Positions 34,258 to 44,500 of a DNA stretch of 64,000 nt are shown piece after piece. A program made the translations under genes and the position numbers. The stretch is from the NCBI GenBank assembly GCA_020846635.1, contig JADLDO010000047.1, forward strand, positions 186,001-250,000. The letters are read 5' to 3'. Position 1 is the stretch's first letter. Every line of letters starts with the position of its first letter. Source of the DNA: Caldilineaceae bacterium (lineage in GTDB: Bacteria; Chloroflexota; Anaerolineae; Caldilineales; Caldilineaceae). Under the pieces are notes generated by a model. The model did no database searches. It was not told the DNA's origin and was given only the letters and a program-made list of their open reading frames with translations.

Positions 34258-36690
34258 CTATCCAGCCTTCGGGTGTGTGGCTGCCATCGGAACCCGCGCG
34301 TTTGCTCGTCGTTGGCTTGTGCGCCGTTTCTGCAACTGCTCTGCCAGTATATAGCTGCCAATCACAAAAATGGCCGCTGCGGCTTGAAAGAGCAGCCCTT
34401 CCCAGGTGGCATAAACGCCGAACCAGAGCCCAAACCAATAGGGAAAGGCCAGCCAGCGGATGGGATGCAGGGGAGCCCAGCCAACGAGTTGGAGTACATG
34501 GGTGGTATTGCCCACCATAATCAGCAAGACTGCACCGATCAGTATACCAGTAACCACCAACATTTGTTTGTAGGGTAATCTCGATTGGAGGCGGAAGGTG
34601 ATATAACCGACACCCAAAACGCCCAACAGCCCCAATCCCACCCCTTGCAGCACCACCCAGATGCCCGACTCTAGCACCAATGCCTGCATAAAGAGCACTG
34701 TCTCAAAGCCCTCACGATAAACGCTGGTAAAGCCAAGCAGGACAAAGCCGAGCGCCTGCCCAGAGATAGCGCCCCCCAACAGCGCGCGCTTGCGCGAGTG
34801 GAAGTTTGCCATCCAATCCTTCCAATAGACACGGTGGAAGAACCAGTTGGTGATGAGCAGGAGGACGCCGATGGCGATCAGCGAGACCACGGCTTCCAAA
34901 CGTTCGCCATAGCGGCTAAAGTTGGTGAGAATTTGCTGGGCGATCCACCAGGTGAGCGCCGTCGCCACCAGGGCGAGCAGCACGCCCCAGACCATCGGGC
35001 GGCGATAGATAAGGCTCGCGCCCACCATGCTTGCCAGAAGCGCGGCCAGGATGACCACTGCTTCTAACCCCTCGCGAAAGACGATAATCGCCGCGTTGGT
35101 GATGACCGCAAAGGGCGCGCTCTCGCCGCTCAAGGCATCTTGTGCGGCGTGCAGTTCCTCGTCAAGCTGTGCGCGCGTGGCGGCGATCTCCTGGCGACCG
35201 GCTTGCTGGCTGACCAAATAGGCCAAACCCTTCTGTTCGCCCTGTCCATACCAAAAGAGTTCTTCCAGCGTGGGGATGTATTGGGGCGCAAAGGCGATGA
35301 GACGGGCTTCGGGGCCACTTTCGAGAATGGCATAGGCGTCGACGCGTGCGGTTTCGGCCAAGTCATAGCGACCGGCGGCGACTGCCGTTTCCATCTGATC
35401 GAGCGAAGCCGCAATCACATCGAAATCGGCATTGCGATCAATCTTTTGCCATTCGGCGGGCATGACCGTGGTGAGCAGCATGGTCAATTGGTCAGTAAGC
35501 TCTTGGACGGTTGATGCTGGGGCCACAGCACTGCCCGCGCCCGCCGCGCTCAGGCGCGTTCCCAACTCGCTAAACAGTTGCTCCGCGTTGGCCGCGGCGA
35601 CAGGATCACGCGCATCCAACAGTGAACGCAGGTCGGCAAAGGCCGCGGCCGCGCTGTCGCGAAAGGTGATCGCCTCGCGAATCTCCAGGTCAACGGCGAT
35701 TGTGCCATTGCGAATCCCGCGGCTATATTCGACTGGAACCAACGCTAGAAAGCGCAGCAGTTGGTTGGCACGCCGCACCTGATCTTTGGGACTCAGCGGC
35801 GCGGCGCGGAAGCCTTGCAGCCATTGTTCGACGCTGCTCAGCGTTGGGGCCAATGATTCATCTGTCTGGGCAGCGGCGCGCAGCGCGCCAAAGGCCTGCT
35901 GCGCCTGTTGGGCGGCGCCTGCGCTGCGCTGTTCGGCATAGGCGGGAGCCAGGAGGGTAAAGTATCCTTCTGCCAGGGCGGCGGTTTCGGCGCGGCGGTT
36001 GGCAAAGCCCTGGAGATCGGCGCTGCGTAGATCAGTGAGTGCTTCGGTGAGGCGAGCCTGGTAGGTGTCCAACAAGTCGGCGCGTACGGCGGCTTCTGCC
36101 AGTTCGGCGCTTTGAGTGCCCTCGCCAAAGGCCGCGACTGCGAGCGTGGCATCAGCACCGGGACGTGAAAAGCGCGTGGCATGACGAAATTCACGCAGGG
36201 CCAACCATTGTTTGGCCTGGGCGCTGTCGCCGCTTTGCAGCGCGTGGAGGACAATTTGGTAGCTCCCATCCAGGAGAGCCGTCCAGGTATGGGCGCGTGC
36301 CACAGCAAGTTCGACGCTTTGACCACGGGCCGCGGCGCTGATCGCAGAATCAAGGGCGGCGCGCACGCGGTCATCGACCTCTGGCACAATATCTGTGAGC
36401 GTGGGGCTTAACACCGATAGATAGAGGGACTGTGCAGCTTCTGCTTGTTGTATGGCGACGGCGGGATCGTCTTGCAACTTTAATTGCGCCTGCACCAATC
36501 CCTGGCGAATGAGTTCTGCCTGGGCTGCGGGGGTCGTGGTAGCGGAATTCGGAAGTTCGACGGCGGCATGTGCGCTTGGCACAAAGAGCAAGCCTGCCAA
36601 CAACGCGCAGAGAGTACAGATCCAAAGACGCCGGTTTGCCCCTATAATTTTCATTGCTGTTTGCTTCATCATCTTTTGACTCTTGCCCAT
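34258..36690 (-). CDS. FTR1-family iron permease with a large N-terminal outer domain
   Basis: 810 residues. A signal peptide (about residues 19-43, ending SAHA) is followed by about 480 residues of helical, Ala/Gln-rich outer domain. The FTR1 permease follows: FREGLE near residue 539 and YREGFE near residue 659 are the two Glu-rich motifs that move ferric or ferrous iron. About seven membrane segments lie in the last 275 residues, with a short basic tail. The EfeO-like gene lies 69 bases upstream, separated by a family A hairpin, forming an EfeU-EfeO pair; EfeB is not present. The start is unsure (ATG 36690, or 36672/36669). Confidence 0.85.
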   Translation of the reverse strand: MGKSQKMMKQTAMKIIGANRRLWICTLCALLAGLLFVPSAHAAVELPNSATTTPAAQAELIRQGLVQAQLKLQDDPAVAIQQAEAAQSLYLSVLSPTLTDIVPEVDDRVRAALDSAISAAARGQSVELAVARAHTWTALLDGSYQIVLHALQSGDSAQAKQWLALREFRHATRFSRPGADATLAVAAFGEGTQSAELAEAAVRADLLDTYQARLTEALTDLRSADLQGFANRRAETAALAEGYFTLLAPAYAEQRSAGAAQQAQQAFGALRAAAQTDESLAPTLSSVEQWLQGFRAAPLSPKDQVRRANQLLRFLALVPVEYSRGIRNGTIAVDLEIREAITFRDSAAAAFADLRSLLDARDPVAAANAEQLFSELGTRLSAAGAGSAVAPASTVQELTDQLTMLLTTVMPAEWQKIDRNADFDVIAASLDQMETAVAAGRYDLAETARVDAYAILESGPEARLIAFAPQYIPTLEELFWYGQGEQKGLAYLVSQQAGRQEIAATRAQLDEELHAAQDALSGESAPFAVITNAAIIVFREGLEAVVILAALLASMVGASLIYRRPMVWGVLLALVATALTWWIAQQILTNFSRYGERLEAVVSLIAIGVLLLITNWFFHRVYWKDWMANFHSRKRALLGGAISGQALGFVLLGFTSVYREGFETVLFMQALVLESGIWVVLQGVGLGLLGVLGVGYITFRLQSRLPYKQMLVVTGILIGAVLLIMVGNTTHVLQLVGWAPLHPIRWLAFPYWFGLWFGVYATWEGLLFQAAAAIFVIGSYILAEQLQKRRTSQRRANARVPMAATHPKAG

Positions 36691-36703
36691 CTGAATGAAT
36701 ATA

Positions 36704-36748
36704 ACCCTCCCGCGCCCAGCGGGCTCCCGCTGAAGCTTCCGGGAGGGT
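36704..36748. repeat. Intergenic hairpin repeat, family A copy 4
   Basis: Outer stem ACCCTCCCG / CGGGAGGGT with an inner hairpin (AGCGGG CT CCCGCT), so it could form a branched structure. It lies 12 bases after the EfeO-like stop. It is of the same longer subtype as copy 5. Confidence 0.85.
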
Positions 36749-36759
36749 GTATGCCCCTA

Positions 36760-37902
36760 TTATGCCTCGATCTCGATGCCAAGTTGTGCCGCGATTTGGC
36801 TGATCCGTCCTGTGATCGAGGTGGCACGATCTTGTGCCTCCACACCCAAAAGGTCAGCTTCTTCAGGGGTGAAGCGTTTGCCCTCTTGCTCTTGACTGTA
36901 GATGTCTGCCACAAACGCGCGCAGCCCGCTCAGGTCGGTGCCGATCTGCGCGGCTTGGCTGGTGTCTACCGATTCGGCCAGGGGCAGCAATTCGGCATAG
37001 ACGATCTCCAGCCCGCCCAAAATGTCTTGGATGTCGGATAGGCGTGAGATGGCGACAAAGTCCCGTTGGGTCGACGTTTCGCCCACGACGAAGCGCGAAT
37101 CGCGCCAGGAGCCGAAATATTCGTTCATCGTCGGCACCATGACCACCAGCGCAGTGAAGGCATCGGTCGTCGTGGGTTCCCAGGCTTGGGCGGAGGCCAA
37201 CAGTTCGCCTGCATAGCTGTCCAGCGCATCCGCTCCGGCTTTGAGCACGTTGGCATCGGGCAGGGTTTCGCCAAATTCGAGAGCGCCATTTTGATTCCAA
37301 TCGGCCTCAACATCGCCGACGGTGTAGGCGGGAAAAGTGCCCCACAGGGTGCTTTCCGTCACGCCAAAGAGGTTGCCTGGTTTGGGCAACACTTGACCGT
37401 TGGGCAAGGTGAGATCAAAGGGGACTGCGTTTTCCGGGTCATCCTCGCCGCTTGCACCCGCATCGAGTATGACATCATAGCTGGCAAGAGAGGGCGTGCC
37501 TGCCACAATGCCTTCGATCTGTTCATAGAGCGGGCTGGCTGTCATCCACACCGCGCGGGCTGCTTCCAGTTCATCGGTCACAGTCGCGGCGTTGGCTTCC
37601 CAGAGAGCCGCATAGTCGAAGCCCTGCGCTTCAGCAGCCCCATAATAGGTGTCCGCGTGCTGCTTGAGTTCGGCAGTCGCACTCTTGAGCGCCGTTGCTT
37701 GGTCAACCAGATAGCTTTTGATACCGCTGAGATCAACTGTGTTTTCCGCGCTGCCGGAGGTGGCTGTTTCTGTCTCGGTCGCTGCTGTTGTCTCTGTTGA
37801 AGTGGCTGCGGGCTGATCTTGGACACAGCCGCTCAGGGTGAGCGCAATGAGCAGCAAGAAAGCGAGAGAGGAACGGAAATATAAGCGGTGGGAACCAAGC
37901 AT
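36760..37902 (-). CDS. EfeO/imelysin-like iron-binding lipoprotein
   Basis: 380 residues. A lipoprotein signal ends LTLSGC. A Thr/Ala/Glu-rich spacer (about residues 30-55) leads to a helical bundle of the imelysin/EfeO (M75) type. The GxHxxE metal motif of the family is not evident in this protein, so metal binding would rely on other residues. AAGGAG precedes the ATG. It is followed by FTR1, so the two likely form a high-affinity iron uptake pair, in which the lipoprotein hands iron to the permease. The assignment to the family is moderate. Confidence 0.65.
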   Translation of the reverse strand: MLGSHRLYFRSSLAFLLLIALTLSGCVQDQPAATSTETTAATETETATSGSAENTVDLSGIKSYLVDQATALKSATAELKQHADTYYGAAEAQGFDYAALWEANAATVTDELEAARAVWMTASPLYEQIEGIVAGTPSLASYDVILDAGASGEDDPENAVPFDLTLPNGQVLPKPGNLFGVTESTLWGTFPAYTVGDVEADWNQNGALEFGETLPDANVLKAGADALDSYAGELLASAQAWEPTTTDAFTALVVMVPTMNEYFGSWRDSRFVVGETSTQRDFVAISRLSDIQDILGGLEIVYAELLPLAESVDTSQAAQIGTDLSGLRAFVADIYSQEQEGKRFTPEEADLLGVEAQDRATSITGRISQIAAQLGIEIEA

Positions 37903-38149
37903 ACTATCTCCTTAGAGAGTAAGAAACCAGGGTGAGTCGTCAGGCGCTCGCCATGCAAGGTGAGGCAAGCCGGACGCAAAGCCGTTCAACGGTATCATAC
38001 GGTTGGGGTCGTTTCAAGGGGATCAGGACATGAATTTGCGGCGCGGCGCTTGCTGAATTGATGAAACGCTTTGCTAACGGGGGTTATGGCTGTCTGTTAA
38101 TGGCGGTTAATTTGTAGGGCGCGAGCGGCTGTGAGTGCCGGTGTGAGGC

Positions 38150-38983
38150 TCAGAGCATTTCCAGCGGGTGGGGGCCGGTTGGTGGCGGGAAAAGGCGGTC
38201 AAGCTCGGCAAGCTGCGCTGGCGTCAGCGGTTGATAGAGCGCGTGACAATTTTCCTTGAGCCGTTCGCGGCGGCCCGTTTTGGGAATGACCATGATGTCA
38301 TCGGCGGCAAGCAGCCAGGCGAGCGCAACCTGTGCCGGTGTCATGTCGTTGCGCTTGGCAAAATCCTTTAAGTGTGGATTCCGCAAGAGCCGCGCCTGCT
38401 CAATCGGCGAATAGGCCATGAGGGGAATGGCTTGCTCACGCAGCCAGGGGAGCAGGTCCCATTCGATGCCGCGGCGCGAGAGATTGTAGAGCAGTTGGTT
38501 GGTGGCAACTGCCGAACCTCCCGCAAGCTGGATCAATTCTTCCATGTCGGCGCGATCAAAGTTGCTGACGCCCCAATAGCGAATTTTGCCGCTGCGTTGC
38601 AGCGTGGCAAAGGCTTCCAGCGTCTCCTCCAATGGCGTGCTGCCGCGCCAGTGCAGGAGGTAAAGGTCGATCTGGTCGCTTTTCAGACGGCGCAAGCTCT
38701 GCTCACAAGCGTTGATCGTGCCGCGGCGAGAGGCGTTACTGGGCATCACCTTGCTGACCAGAAAGACCTCATCGCGCCGTCCGGCGATTGCCTCCCCGAT
38801 GAGTTCCTCGGCGCGGCCTTCGCCATACATCTCGGCTGTATCAATCAGCGTAAGGCCCAGATCAAGGCCCAGCCGCAGCGTCGCGATCTCCTCGGCGCGC
38901 GTGGCCTGGTTATCGCCCATGCGCCAAGTGCCTTGACCTAAAGCCGCGACACTCTCGCCCGCCGGCAGTATGACTCTTTTCAT
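38150..38983 (-). CDS. Aldo/keto reductase
   Basis: 277 residues forming a TIM barrel. The catalytic tetrad is visible: Asp in LIDTAEMYGEG (Asp48-like), Tyr in the same motif, Lys in FLVSKV and His in LYLLHWRG. The NADPH end has VIPKTGRRERLKEN. Aldo/keto reductases reduce aldehydes and ketones with NADPH. It stands alone; AGGAGCAACC precedes the ATG. No partner genes suggest a substrate. Confidence 0.9.
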   Translation of the reverse strand: MKRVILPAGESVAALGQGTWRMGDNQATRAEEIATLRLGLDLGLTLIDTAEMYGEGRAEELIGEAIAGRRDEVFLVSKVMPSNASRRGTINACEQSLRRLKSDQIDLYLLHWRGSTPLEETLEAFATLQRSGKIRYWGVSNFDRADMEELIQLAGGSAVATNQLLYNLSRRGIEWDLLPWLREQAIPLMAYSPIEQARLLRNPHLKDFAKRNDMTPAQVALAWLLAADDIMVIPKTGRRERLKENCHALYQPLTPAQLAELDRLFPPPTGPHPLEML

Positions 38984-39224
38984 GGTTGCTCCTAAACTTG
39001 GGCGCGGGCATATGGCTCATGCTCCTGCGCCGGAATCCATTTCTCCATCCTGCCATTCTCAAAGTTTGATTGAAGTATGATGGACTCCATAATACTCCCG
39101 AATAAAATGTAAAATGAATGATGTAAAATGAATGTAAAACAAAGTGTAAGAACAGCGACAGCCACAGCGGTCATGGCAGCGCTATACTCAAATACTTGCA
39201 GAATTCACCAGTTGGAGACATGTT

Positions 39225-40988
39225 ATGGCGATTGACAATAGCGCAATGGACAATAGCGCGATGGACGGGGAAGTAAGTCGACCATCCTTTGATGAGCTTG
39301 GCATTATAGAACCGCTTATTCGTGCCGTAAAAGACGTTGGCTATGAAATGCCGACGCCAATTCAGATTAAAACGATCCCTTTGCTGCTCGCGGGGCGAGA
39401 TGTGATTGGACAGGCCCCGACGGGCACAGGCAAGACGGCTGCCTTTGCGCTGCCGATTTTGCAGCAGCTTGACCTTAAATCGAACGAGGTGCAGGCACTG
39501 GTGCTGGCACCGACGCGCGAATTGGCGATTCAAGTGGCTGAGGCTTTCCATTCTTATTCGAAATGGATCGGCAGTGTGCGCGTGCTGCCTATCTATGGCG
39601 GGCAGGCGATTCAGCAGCAGCTAGAACGGCTGCGCCGGGGTGTGCAGGTGGTCGTCGGCACACCGGGGCGGGTGATGGATCACCTGCGGCGCGGCACGCT
39701 CGACCTGGCAGGGCTGAAGATGATTGTGTTGGACGAAGCCGATGAGATGCTGCGTATGGGCTTTTTGGAGGATGTAGAATGGATCTTGGCGCAGGCTCCT
39801 GCGGAACTCCAGACGGCTCTCTTTTCGGCGACGATGCCCAGCGAGATACGCCGCGTGGCAGATCGCTATCTGGAGAATCCGGCGACCGTCGAGACCGAAC
39901 ACCGCATCATCACCGTCCCGACCATTCACCAGCGTTATATGCAAGTTGCAGAGCCGCAGAAGCTGGATGCGCTGGCACAACTGCTGGAGACAGAGGCGAC
40001 GCCAGGAAGTGCTACGCTGGTCTTTGTGCGTACCAAATTACGCGCTGCCGAAGTGGCCGAGCGGCTCCAAGCGCGCGGCTATGCGGCGGAGGCGATGCAG
40101 GGAGATATGAGCCAGGCGCAGCGCGAGAGTGTGATCCGGCGTTTGCGCTCTGGGCAGGTGGAACTTGTGGTAGCAACCGATGTGGCGGCGCGCGGCCTGG
40201 ACGTGGAACGGATTGGGCTGGTCGTTAATTACGATATTCCCAATGACGATGAGTCGTATATCCACCGTATTGGGCGCACAGGGCGCGCCGGGCGTGCGGG
40301 TGAGGCTGTACTCTTTGTAACGCCGCGTGAGCAGCGCCAACTGCGTGCGATTGAGCATTTTACAGGGCAGCGCATTGAGCGCATGATGCCACCGACCCAA
40401 GCGGACATTGCCGCACGACGGATTGAGCAGTTCAAGGAACAGATCCTGCGCGTGGTAGAGCAGGAGAAGCTCGACCTCTATCTGACCGTGGTTCAGGAAT
40501 TGGCAGAGGAGAGCGGGCATGAGCTCGCCGAGATCGCGGCGGCGGCGGCTCGACTGGCGCGCGGCGACAAGCCCCTGATCGTCGCCAGAGAGGCAGAGCC
40601 GGTCGTGGCGACACCGCCTGAAGATGGCATGGTGCGCCTTTTCATGGATGTTGGGCGCAAGAGCGGGCTTCGTCCCACCGACATTGTCGGAGCCATTGCC
40701 AATGAGGCGGGGATACCGGGCCGCGCGATTGGGGCGATTGACATCTATGATCATTATGCCTTTGTCGAGATTCCGGCGGAATATGAGAAAAAGGTGCTTC
40801 AAGCGATGCAGCGCACCCGAATCCGCAATCAGCGGGCCAACCTGCGAGTGGCAACACCGGGCAGCGAACTCCCGGCTTCCAGGGAAGGGATGGATCAACC
40901 TTCAGGACGCCGCCCCGGCAACCGCGCCCCTGCGCGCAAGATGGCCCCGACGCGCGGGCGGCCCCCGCGCGAATCACCACGCCGGTAG
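39225..40988 (+). CDS. deaD: DEAD-box ATP-dependent RNA helicase
   Basis: 587 residues. Motif Q region PTPIQIKTIP, motif I APTGTGKT, PTREL, TPGR, DEAD (LDEADEML), SAT, and motif VI HRIGRTGR. A helical stretch follows. Residues about 460-540 form a DbpA-type RNA-binding domain (MVRLFMDVGRKSGLRPTDIV). A basic Arg/Pro-rich tail ends it. Such CsdA/DeaD-type helicases unwind structured RNA in ribosome assembly and cold growth. The early residues show two short near-repeats (DNSAMDNSAMD). A good candidate for cold-shock control, but no UTR element was seen. Confidence 0.95.
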   Translation: MAIDNSAMDNSAMDGEVSRPSFDELGIIEPLIRAVKDVGYEMPTPIQIKTIPLLLAGRDVIGQAPTGTGKTAAFALPILQQLDLKSNEVQALVLAPTRELAIQVAEAFHSYSKWIGSVRVLPIYGGQAIQQQLERLRRGVQVVVGTPGRVMDHLRRGTLDLAGLKMIVLDEADEMLRMGFLEDVEWILAQAPAELQTALFSATMPSEIRRVADRYLENPATVETEHRIITVPTIHQRYMQVAEPQKLDALAQLLETEATPGSATLVFVRTKLRAAEVAERLQARGYAAEAMQGDMSQAQRESVIRRLRSGQVELVVATDVAARGLDVERIGLVVNYDIPNDDESYIHRIGRTGRAGRAGEAVLFVTPREQRQLRAIEHFTGQRIERMMPPTQADIAARRIEQFKEQILRVVEQEKLDLYLTVVQELAEESGHELAEIAAAAARLARGDKPLIVAREAEPVVATPPEDGMVRLFMDVGRKSGLRPTDIVGAIANEAGIPGRAIGAIDIYDHYAFVEIPAEYEKKVLQAMQRTRIRNQRANLRVATPGSELPASREGMDQPSGRRPGNRAPARKMAPTRGRPPRESPRR

Positions 40989-41060
40989 GCGCGATTTCAT
41001 AAGGTGAACCGCGCGCAGAAATCCCTCCCCAGGCTGGCTTGTCATGATCCTTATCGCCAA

Positions 41061-41154
41061 AGCCGCCCAGGGCTAAAGCCGCAGGGCTATAGGACAACGC
41101 CCCCTGAACGGGGCTTGGCAAGCCGCGTCTGAAGCCCCGTTCAGGGGGCGTTGT
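41061..41154 (+). repeat. Intergenic repeat, family B copy 2
   Basis: Starts GCCGCCCAGGGCTAAAGCC, then GCAGGGCTAT. It contains a perfect 23-bp inverted repeat (41094-41116 with 41132-41154, 15-base loop) around the CGCCCCCTGAACGGGGC core. It follows the helicase stop by about 73 bases. Confidence 0.9.
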
Positions 41155-41212
41155 TTGCTAGCCGGATGGTTTACCGTCCGGCGACTGGTGCGCTACATGA
41201 GGTACTTAGAAA

Positions 41213-41258
41213 ACCCTCCCGCGCCCAAAGGGCTCCCGTCAGAAGCTTCCGGGAGGGT
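41213..41258. repeat. Intergenic hairpin repeat, family A copy 5
   Basis: Outer stem ACCCTCCCG / CGGGAGGGT with inner sequence GCGCCCAAAGGGCTCCCG that matches the subtype of copy 4. Confidence 0.85.
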
Positions 41259-41540
41259 TAATGCCACGATACTTTGTTACAGTGGGCTCCCGCCCCAGGG
41301 CGCGGATGGAGTTTTTCGGGTGAGGTTTTACTCGATCCCCCACTATGGGACACACCCGCGCCAAAAAACGCGCTTGCATTTTGGTGGTACAGTAGGTAAG
41401 ATTCCCATTACCCACCGATTCTATCGATCCACCAAGCAGTAGTCCTCCATCTTCATTGACAGCTTCATACTAGCAGAAGCCCCCATGCCGCTGTTCCGTC
41501 TGCCGCGTTTTTCTTTCCTGACGCAAGGAGCAGAAGCCCA

Positions 41541-44500
41541 ATGTCATTCCATGAGCAATACCGACAGCAATTCTTGCAGCAAGCGGGCGGCGCATCTCCC
41601 GCTGCTGCGATGGCACTTGCGCAGCCAACCTCTGCGGTGGCAGCCTATGGTGTTCGTCTGGAACCGGCGCGGGTGTCACCAGACCAGCCCTACTGGCGAC
41701 TCATCGGCATCCACCATCTGACGCCTGATGAAAACCGCGGGGGGCATGGTGTTTTTGTGGATGTTGTGGACGAGGGCGGGCAGCGTGTGCGCGATCCTAG
41801 TTTTCGCTTACGGTGGGGATGGGAGGGCCAACGGCCTGATGAAGCCTCCCCACCCAAGTCTTTCGACAAACCGGAGAATGAACCCGCAACCACGGTTGAA
41901 CTCTATCTAGGGCAGCAGCTTTGGGTCGAGGTTGAGGGGGGCGGGCTGGCATCTGACCGTGTTGCCAACCTTCATTCCAAACATGCCGACGAAGCAGGCC
42001 CGCATGGTGAACTCTGGAATACCATCGGCCATCATTCGTTCTATCTGGTCTTTCAACGCAGCCGCGCCGCCACAGCCGCGCTGCCCGTGGTCGAGATCCC
42101 CAAACCCGCTGACGCTGCCCTCCAAGTTATTACCTTTGGCGCGGTGAGCCATCTGGATCTGCTCAATGCCTTCGCCCAGAGCGCCAGGAAGTTGGGGCTG
42201 GGCGACCCGTGGACATTGCTTACGCGCGCGGGGCTCAACGCAGCGCAGTTGGCTGCCAACGGTTGGGCAACTTATGGCGGGCCGCCCCTGCATGAATTGC
42301 CCAACTTGAGCGTGGTGGAAAAGAACCTGCTGATGCAGCAGTTGGCGCATGTACTTGTCACCCTGCCCATATCACCTGTGGGGGAAGCCAGCGCGCCGCC
42401 ATCGCCCGCGCCTGTTGCGCCGCCCGCACCAGCGCCCAGCCCGACCGTGGAAGAAGTACCGCCCCCTGCCCCTGCGCCCTCCTCCCCGGCTGCGAACAAC
42501 CGGCTTGGCTTCTATCTGCACCTCTCCACCGATCAAGATGGGCTGTGGGAGGCGATTCGCCAGGTGCAGCCGCCTGTCATTTTGGTTCATGCCGACACGG
42601 TGAACCGCATGTTGCTGCGCGAAATCCGCGCCTTTCGCGCCCCCGATGCCTTTGTGATTGGACGGCTCTACAAGGACAATAACAGCCAGCGCGCTATGCT
42701 CACCAGCGGCGATCCGGCGGCGCGCGGGCGTGAGATGGCAGAGGAGATCCTGGCGCTCGACTTTGGGCTGGCGACAGAGCGGGGGGCCAATGGCCGCCTG
42801 CTGATTGATGCGTGGGTGAGCTTAAACGAGGCAGTGCCTGGCCCGGCCTCGCGCCAATTTGCCGAGCAGCCTGCCGAAACCGCAGCGATGTTGCGCGCCT
42901 ATGACCTTTTCCAGAGCGCCTTCCACAGCCGTTTGCAGGAAGCCGGGGTGGAGGCTGTTGCTTTCAACTTTGGCGCAGGCAATTTCAGCCGCCCTGAACA
43001 TTACTTGGAGCATTTCCCTAATACGCTGGCGACCCACACCTATCTAGGCTTTCACGAATATGGCTGGCCCACACTCCACCCCGCACAGGGCAGCGCCACC
43101 AGCGCCGGTCTCTATCGTACCTGCATGACAGGAATCCGCGCCCGCTTTGGCCCTCGCCATCGTGTTGTCATTACCGAAGCGGGATTGACGCGCATGTATC
43201 AAGAGCCTAGCGCGGGCGATGTCGGCTGGCTGAATACAGAACAACCGTTGAGCCAGGAGGCTTATTGGCAGACATTGCAATGGTATAACCAACATCTCGC
43301 AGCCGATGACTATGTGGTGGGCGCGTGTCTTTTTGAGGTGGGCCATCATGGCAATTGGGCCACTTTCCGCCATTTGGGACGTGATAACGAGGGCAATCCG
43401 CTTCAGCTTATGCAGCAGATCGCAGCGCTCAACCGAGGCGCGCGGGGAGGCCGCGGTGAGAGCGCGGAATCAGGCGCTAGCCAGCCGGGCAGCCGCGAAA
43501 GCAGCCGCGATTTTGTGCGGGTGCGTAACGGGGAGTTTGTTGCGGGTGGTCGCCCCTTGCGCTTTGTGGGGGTCAACATTCGCGGCCTGGTGCATTATGG
43601 CGATGGGCGTACCCTGCCCTTTGCCACCCGCGACCACGCGCGCGAACAGATCCACGCGGCGCGCTCGATGGGGGGGCGGGTCATTCGCGTCTTTTTGCCT
43701 AGTATCCACACCGATGCACAAGGCACGATCGAGCGGCTGCGCAGCCTGCTGGATCTGCTGCGCGCAGAGGCAGGGGACGTCTACCTGCTGCCTGCGCTCT
43801 GCAATCTTTATCAGGATGTGGAATTTCGGATTCCGGGCGATGATGGTTTTTACGAGAAGATCGACCCGAATTTTCCTGGGAATTTGCTCAATGCGGCCTT
43901 TTTCAATGGCGGCTATCGTACAAACTATTTGCCCTTTGTCCAGCAGGTCGTGCAAGCCTTTCGTGATGAGCCGGCCATTTTTGCTTGGGAGATTGGCAAT
44001 GAACTCAAGCTAAACCCGGTGAACGGTGCGTCCGAAAGCGACCCCAATATTGCTGCCTTCCTCAATTTTATGCACACGGTTGCTCAGGAGGTTCGCCGCA
44101 TCGATCCCAACCATCTCGTCACGACTGGAATGATCAGCACCCACCATGCCTGGCTGCATACCCCTGCCCTGCGCCATAGGCTCTATGCAGGCCCGGACTT
44201 TGATTTCCTGACTGTGCATTGTTACAACGACGAGCGCGAAAATGATGACAGTGATCTGGCGCGAGAACTGAACAAGCCGTTTATTGTCGAGGAGGCGGGC
44301 TATGGGGTGAAGTTTGGTGGCGACCGCAGCCCCAAAACGCGCGAAGATATGGCGATCTGGTTTGGCAAGGGGGCCCGCGGCTATATGCCGTGGGGCTTTA
44401 TGGCGACCTCGAATGACATTGGCGACGGGGATCGTGACTCTGGGCTTGATCGTGCGCTGCATGGCGATTGGAATTCGCTTTTCTCCCTTTTCCGCAGCCA

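Larger units (their letters stand above)
40989..41540. other. Intergenic region with two repeat families
   Basis: 552 bases after the helicase. It holds one family B unit (41061-41154), a small hairpin (GCCGGATGG / CCGTCCGGC, 41161-41182), one family A unit (41213-41258), then about 280 bases with no gene. The last part must hold the promoter of the 1476-residue gene; AAGGAG lies just before that ATG. Confidence 0.7.
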
